From Methylobacterium nodulans ORS 2060 (GTDB lineage: Bacteria > Pseudomonadota > Alphaproteobacteria > Rhizobiales > Beijerinckiaceae), in NCBI RefSeq assembly GCF_000022085.1, contig NC_011894.1, positions 5,292,001 to 5,356,000 on the forward strand: 64,000 bases of DNA. Reading direction: 5' to 3'. Shown here in pieces: positions 55,261 to 61,909 of the stretch (positions are counted from its first letter, which is position 1; each line of letters starts with the position of its first letter). The notes under the pieces were generated by a model, which was not told the origin of the DNA, made no database searches, and worked only from the letters and a program-made list of their open reading frames with translations. The translations under genes and the position numbers were made by a program.

Positions 55261-57273
55261 TCAGCCCCGCTCACGCAGGTAGTCCTCGGTCGTCTTCGGT
55301 CCCGGCGCGGCGTGCGGGTCGAAGCTCTCGGCCACCACGTGCGAGACCCGGCAGGTGTCGCACATCATCAGCGCCCGCAGCCGGGTCTGTCCGGCGCTGC
55401 CGGCGAACATCCAGTGCTTGTCCTGGAGGCGCCCGATGATGCGCTCGATCGTGCTGCGCGTGCCGAAGGGCTTGCCGCAGGTCACGCAGGCGAACGGCTC
55501 CTCTTCCTTCAGCGTGCGCCGCGGCGCGGCCCAGGCCGCGAAATCGAGCCGCGGCTCCAGCGTGATGACGTCCTCCGGGCAGGTCGCCGCGCAGAGCCCG
55601 CACTGGACGCAGAGGCTCTCCGAGAAGGTCAGGACCGGCCGGTCGGGATCATCCGAGAGCGCGCTCGTCGGGCAGGCGCCGACGCAGGCATGGCAGAGCG
55701 TGCAGGCCTCCGTCCGGAAGACGAGCCCGCCGAAGGGCGCGCCGGGATCGAGCGCGATCCGGTCGACCGGCCGGGGCGCCGCATGGTGCAGCTCGCGCAT
55801 CGCCAGCCGCAGCACGCTGCGCGCGTCGCCCTCCGGCACGAAGCCCGCCGGCGCCGCAGTGGCGGTGCCGATGGCGGTGTCCGCGAGCGCCTGGCCGAGG
55901 GCGTCCGGATCGTCCGTCTCGATGAGCGACACGACGGGCGCGCCGTCTGCCGGACCGTAGCCGAGGGCCTGCAGGATCGCGTCGGCGCGGGTGATATTCG
56001 TGCGGAGAGGCGCGACGTCGTGCTTCGGCCGGGCGCGCAGGAGCAGCCGCACCGCGGCAGCGCCATACGCGAAGGCGGCGCCGAGCGCTTCGAGCCCGAT
56101 CTGCGTGACCTCGTTGACCCGCACCGGCAGCACGCGCGCCGGAAGCCCGGCCCCGAAGCGGGCGAGGGCATCGATGAGGGGCTCGCCGTGGTCGCCATCG
56201 TGGATGAGCAGCACGGCATCGCGCCCGCCGGCGGTCCGGTAGGCGCGCAGCAGGCGGCGGAGGCGCCGCATCAGGGCGTCGGCCGGCGGCAGTGTGTAGG
56301 CGGCCGCCCCCGTCGGGCAGACGGAGGCGCAGGCGCCGCAGCCCGCGCACACGAAAGGATCCACCGCCACGTGGTCGCCCGCGGGCGCGATGGCGCCCGT
56401 GGGACAGACCTCGAGGCAGCGGGTGCAGCCGGTGATGCGCGAGCGCGAATGGGCGCAGAGCCCGTCCTTGAAGTCGATGAAGCGGGTCTTGTCGAAGGTG
56501 CCGACGAGGTGCGAGGCCTCGAAGATCACGCGCTCGACCGCCGCGGCGTCGCGCGGATCGGCCCGCAGATAGCCGTCGCGCAGCGCATGAGCCGGGAAGA
56601 GCGGCGTGCCGCCCGAGACGTCGACCACGAGGTCGCAGGTCGAGGTCGCGCCGTGGCGCGCCTCTCCGAAGACCAGCCGCGTACGGGAGGAGGGGGCCGG
56701 CAGCGCGTAGTCATCGATGGCAAGCGAGAAGGCGCCGAGATGCCCCGTCGCGGTGCGGATCGTGCCCTTGAGCACGGGAAAATCTGCGAATCGGGGCGGT
56801 ACGACATCGCCGGGCTGGGTCAGCATGACCGTGACGTCGAGATGGTCGGCGAGCCGGCGCCCGACCTCGATCGCCGTCTCGTCCCGCCCGTAGACGAGGA
56901 CCACGCCCTCGCTCTCCAGCGTCACGACGGAGGCCGGCGGCATCGGCTCGGCGGCCGCGGCGAGCAGGGCCGCCATCTTGGGACCGGCCTCGGCCGCCTC
57001 GTCCGACCAGCCGGCCGCCTCCCGGATATTGGCGTAGGCAACGCGGCCCTCGGCCCCTTCCTCCTGCGCTACCGCGTCGAAGATCGGCGCCTTCAGGGTG
57101 CAGGACACGGTCACCGCTGCTTCCGCGGCGAAGAGCCGGCGCACGCGGTCGAGCTCGCGCCCGCAGAGCTGGTGGCCGGTCTCCAGCCGGCCGCCGCATC
57201 CCCGCCCGATCGCCTCCGTGTCGAGCGGCATCGTTCCCTCGCAGGAACAGGCGATGACCACGCGCTCCGACAC
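55261..57273 (-). CDS. Polyferredoxin (multi 4Fe-4S) protein of formate dehydrogenase cluster
   Basis: 670 residues from a GTG at 57273 (AAGGA 7 nt upstream); a TTG at 57297 is an alternative. The N-terminal part is Cys-containing (VVIACSCEGTMP, GRGCGG) with a Rossmann-like stretch GVVLVYGRDETAIEVGRRLA. Four ferredoxin motifs follow: GCTRCLEVCPTGAI, CAGCGACASVCPTGAA, CTLCHACVGACPTSAL and CVQCGLCAATCPEDVI, then CVTCGKPF and MMCDTCRVSH near the end. This protein type is found next to Tat-dependent formate dehydrogenases and DUF3305/3306 genes in alphaproteobacteria. A role in electron transfer or cofactor assembly is inferred. Divergent from the accessory operon. Confidence 0.85.
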   Translation of the reverse strand: MSERVVIACSCEGTMPLDTEAIGRGCGGRLETGHQLCGRELDRVRRLFAAEAAVTVSCTLKAPIFDAVAQEEGAEGRVAYANIREAAGWSDEAAEAGPKMAALLAAAAEPMPPASVVTLESEGVVLVYGRDETAIEVGRRLADHLDVTVMLTQPGDVVPPRFADFPVLKGTIRTATGHLGAFSLAIDDYALPAPSSRTRLVFGEARHGATSTCDLVVDVSGGTPLFPAHALRDGYLRADPRDAAAVERVIFEASHLVGTFDKTRFIDFKDGLCAHSRSRITGCTRCLEVCPTGAIAPAGDHVAVDPFVCAGCGACASVCPTGAAAYTLPPADALMRRLRRLLRAYRTAGGRDAVLLIHDGDHGEPLIDALARFGAGLPARVLPVRVNEVTQIGLEALGAAFAYGAAAVRLLLRARPKHDVAPLRTNITRADAILQALGYGPADGAPVVSLIETDDPDALGQALADTAIGTATAAPAGFVPEGDARSVLRLAMRELHHAAPRPVDRIALDPGAPFGGLVFRTEACTLCHACVGACPTSALSDDPDRPVLTFSESLCVQCGLCAATCPEDVITLEPRLDFAAWAAPRRTLKEEEPFACVTCGKPFGTRSTIERIIGRLQDKHWMFAGSAGQTRLRALMMCDTCRVSHVVAESFDPHAAPGPKTTEDYLRERG

Positions 57274-57340
57274 CGTCTCGTCCTTGAACCTGTGCAATTC
57301 GGGTCCCTTGCTGGGGATTTCGTGCCTATATTAGGAGTCG

Positions 57341-57349
57341 TTAAAAAGT
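57341..57349. promoter_or_regulatory. TTAAAAAGT motif in divergent promoter region
   Basis: TTAAAAAGTGCGACC at 57341-57355; the same TTAAAAAGT followed by two bases and GA occurs before the TorD-like gene (60892-60900). Both gaps are promoters of the formate dehydrogenase cluster. A shared regulator or promoter element is possible. Confidence 0.3.
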
Positions 57350-57381
57350 GCGACCCGACATGTGGGCGCAGGTCCCCCGCC

Positions 57382-58137
57382 ATGGAACCGATCATGAAAG
57401 CTGCCGCTGAGGGCGCCGCCTCGCGCCTGATGCTGCCTCCGCCCTTCACGCTGGTGACGCTCGGTGCCGGGGCTTGCGCCCATGCGGAGGCCTGCCGTCG
57501 CGCCGCCGCCGAGGATGCGGCCGGAACGCTGGTCTTCGCCGCGGACGGGAGCGTGATCGAGGCCGCCCTGGTGCTGGCGCCCGAGGAGCCGCTGGCGCTC
57601 GCCCGCCGCGTCTTCCTGATCGGCATGGGCGCGCTGGCGGACGCGCTCGGCAGTCACGCGCCGCCGGACAAGCCGATCGCCATCGCGTGGCCCGACACCC
57701 TGCGCTTCGACGGAGCCCGCCTCGGCGGCGGGCGGCTCGCCTGGCCGAAGGACTGCGCCGAGGAGGCGGTGCCGGACTGGCTCGTCTTCTCCGCCATGCT
57801 GATCGCCTCGAAGCGGCATGCGGGCGATCCGGGACTCACGCCCGAATCCACCTCGCTCGAGGAGGAAGGTTTTCCGCGCGAGGCCGCTTGCCTCATCGTC
57901 GAGAGCTTCGCCCAATACGTCATGAAGGGCCTGTCGGTGCTGGAGGAGGACGGGTTCGCGCGAGGAGCGGAACGCTACCGCACCTTCCTGACCGCGCCGC
58001 CCGGCGAGCGGCTCGCGCTCACTGACAGCGGCGACGCCCTCGCCTCCTCCGGGGCCGGGACGCGGCTCTTATCCCTGCGCTCCGCCCTCGACGTGGCCGC
58101 ATGGCTCGATCCCGCCACCGGAGCGCCGCGCCTGTGA
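57382..58137 (+). CDS. Biotin/lipoate protein ligase-like protein of FDH accessory cluster
   Basis: 251 residues. The fold resembles the BPL/LplA/LipB catalytic domain: LPPPFTLVTLGAGACAHAEA at the start, PIAIAWPDTLRFDGARLGGG and later VESFAQYVMKGLSVLEEDGF. The ligase motif GRGRxG is not visible, so the protein may not be an active ligase. Known to accompany DUF6505/DUF6352/DUF3305 genes near formate dehydrogenase. Start ATG 57382 inside a long open frame; GTGA overlap links it to the next gene. Confidence 0.72.
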   Translation: MEPIMKAAAEGAASRLMLPPPFTLVTLGAGACAHAEACRRAAAEDAAGTLVFAADGSVIEAALVLAPEEPLALARRVFLIGMGALADALGSHAPPDKPIAIAWPDTLRFDGARLGGGRLAWPKDCAEEAVPDWLVFSAMLIASKRHAGDPGLTPESTSLEEEGFPREAACLIVESFAQYVMKGLSVLEEDGFARGAERYRTFLTAPPGERLALTDSGDALASSGAGTRLLSLRSALDVAAWLDPATGAPRL

Positions 58138-58697
58138 CCGCTCTCAAGCTCCCCCGCACGCTGCGCGTGGACGCGTCCGACACGCTGGTCTTCGCGCAGG
58201 CCGCGGAGCCCGGCGAATGGGCCGTCACCGGCTCCTTCCTGTTCCTCGACGCCGATCCGGCACGCCTCTCGCCGAAGGAGCGGATCGCCTTCCGGTCGGG
58301 CTTCCTCGGCATCCGCTCCTTCGGCTTCTCGACCCTCGTGGTGGTGAGCGAGGCGAGCGAGGCCGAGCGCGAGGCCGCCGTCGAGACCCTGGCTGCGCAG
58401 ATCCATGAGCGGCTCGGCGCCCCGAGCCTCGCGCTGGCGCGCGAGGCCGCCCGCGAGGAGATCGAAGCCGCCGCCGCCCTCTGCCAGCCGCCGGTCAACA
58501 GCGTGCTGGCGCTCCATCGCAGCCTCGACGCGGGCGGGATCCGCGAGCAGTTCCGCCTGCTGCGCCCCCGCGAGGGCGCGGTTCCGGGCAGCGACCGCCG
58601 GCACGCCTATGCGCGGGCCTTCGACTTCGCCGAGATCGACGAGGAGCCCGAGGAGCAGGTGGACCTCGTCGGCCTGACGGGGAGCAGGGTGCCGTGA
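58134..58697 (+). CDS. DUF6505-like protein of FDH accessory cluster
   Basis: 187 residues from GTG 58134 overlapping the preceding stop. VDASDTLVFAQAAEPGEWAV, GSFLFLDADPARLSPKERIA and FRSGFLGIRSFGFSTLVVVS are the visible conserved blocks. No known activity, no membrane or signal sequence. Family name is by memory from the usual gene order. Overlaps the next gene by 4 nt. Confidence 0.72.
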   Translation: MTALKLPRTLRVDASDTLVFAQAAEPGEWAVTGSFLFLDADPARLSPKERIAFRSGFLGIRSFGFSTLVVVSEASEAEREAAVETLAAQIHERLGAPSLALAREAAREEIEAAAALCQPPVNSVLALHRSLDAGGIREQFRLLRPREGAVPGSDRRHAYARAFDFAEIDEEPEEQVDLVGLTGSRVP

Positions 58698-59698
58698 CGG
58701 AATTCTGGGTCTCCAGCGGGCATCACCTCGCCCGGCGCACCGAGGGCGGCGGGCTCGCGGTCACGGACGAGCTCCTCCTCGCCTATCTGGCCCGGCCCGA
58801 GCTGGTGCCGCCGGAGGAGGCCTGTGCGGCCGAGCAGAGCCTGCATGCGCGCCTCTCCGCCGCCCCGCGCCGGCCCGTGGCCGGCGCGGAGATCGCGGCA
58901 ATCGCGGATCCGGATGCCCGCGAGAACTGGCAGGTGGTGCTGGCCTTCCGCGACCGCCTCCTCGCCGCGCGCTCCGTCGAGGACGCCTATCTCGATCTCG
59001 TGCGGCGGGGCAGCGCCGGCACGCCGGCTTTGTTCCTCAACCAGCTCGTCCACCTGATCCTCCGCAATGCCCTCGACGGCTGCGACGATCCCTTCGTGCT
59101 GCGGGCGGGCGAGTTGTTCTTCCGGCCCCAGGCGGTCTCGACGGGCGAGAGCAGCCTGCTCCTGGCCGATGCCGAGATCGTCGAGATGGCGGAGGGAAAC
59201 AGCCGCCCGTCGCCCCTCGTCGCCATGCTCGGCCGCGAGCCGATCGGCGAACTCGACGTGCTGACCGCCGACACCGCCTGGACCTATTGGAGCCGGTCGG
59301 ACGCCTTCACGATGGCGCTCAACCTCGGCTCCGATCCGAACAGCCGCGAGGGGCTCGCCCGGGTGATCGAGGCCTGGGTGCGCCACCTGCTGCACCGGGA
59401 GGTGCGGGTGACGCCGCGCGCGCGCATCGAGGATAGCGACTGGCGCTGGTTCGTCGGCCTCGACGCCGAGGCGACACGCATCGGCAATGCGCTCTGGCGC
59501 GGAGAAACGCTCGACGAGGCCGCCCGCGCCCGCGTGCTCGCCCTGTTCACGCTGACCTTCGCCGACCCGGCCGGCATCGATCCGCGGGTCGGATCGCAGC
59601 CCGTCTACCTGCTGCTCGCGATGACGCCGGACCGCCGCGTGACCGTGAAGCCCCAGAACCTGATCGCCGGGCTGCCGATCGTGGGAGAGACCCTGTGA
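58694..59698 (+). CDS. DUF6352-like protein of FDH accessory cluster
   Basis: 334 residues from GTG 58694. Begins TEFWVSSGHHLARRTEGGGL, AVTDELLLAYLARPELVPPE; later MAEGNSRPSPLVAMLGREPI, DTAWTYWSRSDAFTMALNLG. Helical and acidic, soluble, no cofactor motifs. Function unknown. Overlaps both neighbours by 4 nt, so expression is tightly coupled. Confidence 0.75.
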   Translation: MTEFWVSSGHHLARRTEGGGLAVTDELLLAYLARPELVPPEEACAAEQSLHARLSAAPRRPVAGAEIAAIADPDARENWQVVLAFRDRLLAARSVEDAYLDLVRRGSAGTPALFLNQLVHLILRNALDGCDDPFVLRAGELFFRPQAVSTGESSLLLADAEIVEMAEGNSRPSPLVAMLGREPIGELDVLTADTAWTYWSRSDAFTMALNLGSDPNSREGLARVIEAWVRHLLHREVRVTPRARIEDSDWRWFVGLDAEATRIGNALWRGETLDEAARARVLALFTLTFADPAGIDPRVGSQPVYLLLAMTPDRRVTVKPQNLIAGLPIVGETL

Positions 59699-60231
59699 CT
59701 GCCGTCGATCCCCCAGTGACCGGGACGCCGGCACCGATCGAGCCGCGCTTCGAGGTGGGCGTGATCGTTGCGAAGCGGCGGCTCAAGGGCCCCTGGGCCA
59801 GCCATGCCTGGCTCCCCGTCGCGGTGCTGCCCGGCCGACCGGACACGCCGCCCTGGACGCGCCTGACGGCGAGCGAGGCGGAGGAGACCTTCTACGCGGG
59901 CGCCCATGTGGTCGAGCTGCATCCGGCCGAGACCTCGCATTACGGCGACAACCTCGCCTCGGGCCGCCCCTCGCTGTGGATCGCGCTCCGGCAGGCGGGG
60001 CCCGAGACCTACGAGATCGCCACGGTGACGGCCGACCCGTACGAGGGCGAATCCCTCGCGGAAGGCATCGGCGAGATCGTCGAGGCGGTGCCGATGCCGC
60101 CCGAGTTGCAGGCCTGGCTCGCCGCCTACTACGCCGCCCACCACGTCGAGCGTCCCTTCGAGAAGCGCAAGCGCGACCGGGCCGACCCGGAGGCGCTGGC
60201 GCGTCAGATTCCGCGGCGGGAGGAGCGGTGA
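59695..60231 (+). CDS. DUF3305 protein of FDH accessory cluster
   Basis: 178 residues from GTG 59695. Typical DUF3305 features: FEVGVIVAKRRLKGPWASHA at the start, WTRLTASEAEETFYAGAHVV, LWIALRQAGPETYEIATVTA and the C-terminal HHVERPFEKRKRDRADPEAL. Known only as a companion of alphaproteobacterial formate dehydrogenases. Its last base is the first of the next ATG (TGATG). Confidence 0.87.
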   Translation: MTAVDPPVTGTPAPIEPRFEVGVIVAKRRLKGPWASHAWLPVAVLPGRPDTPPWTRLTASEAEETFYAGAHVVELHPAETSHYGDNLASGRPSLWIALRQAGPETYEIATVTADPYEGESLAEGIGEIVEAVPMPPELQAWLAAYYAAHHVERPFEKRKRDRADPEALARQIPRREER

Positions 60232-60887
60232 TGAGCGGCGACTTCCTCGCCCGCTGGTCGCGCCGCAAGCGCGAGGCCGCACAGCCGGCTCAAGGATCGG
60301 TCAAGGAATCGGTCACGGAGTCGGTCGCGCCGCCGGCCGAGCCGGAGCTTCCGCCCGAGGAGCTGGCGAAGCTCCCCTCCCTCGATGCCCTGACCCCGGA
60401 GACCGACCTGACGCCGTTCCTGCGCGCCGGCGTCCCGAAGCTGCTGCGCAACGCCGCGCTCCGCCGGATGTGGTCCCTCGACCCGGCCATCCGCGACTTC
60501 GTGAGCGAGGCCCGGGAATATGCCTGGGACTGGAACACCCCCGGCGCGGTGCCCGGCGCCGGCCCGCTCCTCTCGGTCGACAAGGTCGACGAGATGGTGG
60601 AGCGCATCTTCGGCCAGAGGCGGACACCGGTGGAATCCCCGACGGCCGCATCGAGAGGCGCGGCCGTGTCCGAGCCTGCGGAAGCCCCCGTGGAGGGGCC
60701 CGCCGTTGGGGCGGTGCCATCACCGAAGGCGGATCCCGGCGCCGGGGAGGCGCCGGCCGTGCCGGTGATGCCGACGGAGCTTTTGCCGGAATTGCCCCCC
60801 GAACCTGCCGGAACGGCCCCAGAGGCGGCCGAAAAAGCCGCGAAGCCGGCCAGGACGCGCCGTCACGGCGGCGCGATGCCGCTTTGA
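60231..60887 (+). CDS. DUF3306 protein of FDH accessory cluster
   Basis: 218 residues. MSGDFLARWSRRKREAAQPA is the signature start; KLPSLDALTPETDLTPFLRA and PKLLRNAALRRMWSLDPAIR form the conserved core; the C-terminal 80 residues are low-complexity Pro/Ala/Glu and end in a basic stretch RTRRHGGAMPL. Function unknown; may bind the formate dehydrogenase complex. Confidence 0.88.
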   Translation: MSGDFLARWSRRKREAAQPAQGSVKESVTESVAPPAEPELPPEELAKLPSLDALTPETDLTPFLRAGVPKLLRNAALRRMWSLDPAIRDFVSEAREYAWDWNTPGAVPGAGPLLSVDKVDEMVERIFGQRRTPVESPTAASRGAAVSEPAEAPVEGPAVGAVPSPKADPGAGEAPAVPVMPTELLPELPPEPAGTAPEAAEKAAKPARTRRHGGAMPL

Positions 60888-60891
60888 TGCA

Positions 60892-60930
60892 TTAAAAAGT
60901 AGGATTGCTCCGCTGCCCCCAAGGTATAAT
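60892..60930 (+). promoter_or_regulatory. Candidate promoter of the TorD-fdh operon
   Basis: TTAAAAAGT (60892-60900) and a perfect TATAAT (60925-60930) 45 nt before the TorD-like start. A -35 near TTGCTC (60905-60910) would leave only a 14-nt spacer, so the -35 is unclear. Suggests a second transcript start inside the cluster. Confidence 0.4.
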
Positions 60931-60974
60931 GTGGCGTCACACCGCGGCGGATCGACCGCGGAGCGAGGGTGGAG

Positions 60975-61634
60975 ATGCGAGGGGTCGGGCGCACGGATGT
61001 GAACCGAGCCCTTGGTGTGGATGCGTTGGTGGCTGACGAAACCCCGATCGATGAGATCGACGTGCTGCGCGCCCGCCAGTACGACCTTCTCGCAGCGACG
61101 CTCGGACGGCCACCCGGCGCGGACCTCATCGAGGCGCTGCATGGCTTGCGTGGCAACGACAGCCCGCTCGGAAAGGCCCATGCGGCGCTCGCCGATGCGG
61201 CGCTCACCCATGCCGCCTCGGATCGCGGCCTCCACGATCTCGACCGCGACTATTTCGACCTCTTCATCGGCGTCGGACGCGGCAAGATCCTTCCCTACGC
61301 CTCCTACTACGTCACCGGCTTCCTGAACGAGCGGCCCCTCGCCCGGGTGCGCGAGGATCTGGCGCTGCTCGGCATCGAGTGCGACCCCGCGGTCAGCGAA
61401 CCCGAGGACCACATCGCGATTCTTCTTGATGTGATGGCGGGGCTGGCGGAGCGGCGCTTCGGAGCGGACGCGGAGGGCGGGCGCCACTTCTTCGACCGTC
61501 ACCTGAAACCCTGGGCGCGGCGCCTGTTCGAGGACATCGAAGCCTCGGCGGCCACGCCCTTCTACCGGGCGGTCGGCACGCTCGGACGGACATTCATCGA
61601 GATCGAGACCGCCGCCTTCGCCATGGATGCGTAA
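60975..61634 (+). CDS. TorD-family chaperone for formate dehydrogenase
   Basis: 219 residues, all helical. LRARQYDLLAATLGRPPGAD, DRDYFDLFIGVGRGKILPYA and SYYVTGFLNERPLARVREDL match TorD/DmsD chaperones that bind the Tat signal of molybdoenzymes until the cofactor is inserted; EPEDHIAILLDVMAGL is the conserved TorD loop. A GTG at 60969 is an alternative start. Directly precedes the Tat-dependent enzyme genes. Confidence 0.9.
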   Translation: MRGVGRTDVNRALGVDALVADETPIDEIDVLRARQYDLLAATLGRPPGADLIEALHGLRGNDSPLGKAHAALADAALTHAASDRGLHDLDRDYFDLFIGVGRGKILPYASYYVTGFLNERPLARVREDLALLGIECDPAVSEPEDHIAILLDVMAGLAERRFGADAEGGRHFFDRHLKPWARRLFEDIEASAATPFYRAVGTLGRTFIEIETAAFAMDA

Positions 61635-61683
61635 GGCCCGCGGCCAAGTCTCCACGGCCAAGTCTCCATTCGAGGAGCCAGTG

Positions 61684-61902
61684 ATGCAGCAGGACAGGAA
61701 GGACCAGGTCGGACGCCGGCAATTCTTTCGCGCGCTCGGCGGCGGCACGGCCGTCGCCGCGGCGGCCCTGGTCTCGCCGCTCTCCGCCACCGACGCGAAG
61801 GCCTACGATCCCGGTTCGGAGGAGACCCGCGGGCGCTACCGCGAGACCGACCACGTGAAGGCCTTCTACCGCACCAACGGCTACGAGACGCTGAAGAAGT
61901 GA
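61684..61902 (+). CDS. Formate dehydrogenase region Tat-signal small protein
   Basis: 72 residues. Twin-arginine signal KDQVGRRQFFRALGGGTAVA and a hydrophobic stretch, then a short mature part with YRETDHVKAFYRTNGYETLK. It matches the small TIGR02811-type 'formate dehydrogenase region TAT target' family. The YRETxHVxxFYxTxRY motif is conserved in that family. Probably a small exported subunit or assembly factor. 7 nt before the catalytic subunit gene. Confidence 0.85.
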   Translation: MQQDRKDQVGRRQFFRALGGGTAVAAAALVSPLSATDAKAYDPGSEETRGRYRETDHVKAFYRTNGYETLKK

Positions 61903-61909
61903 GGGCCCG

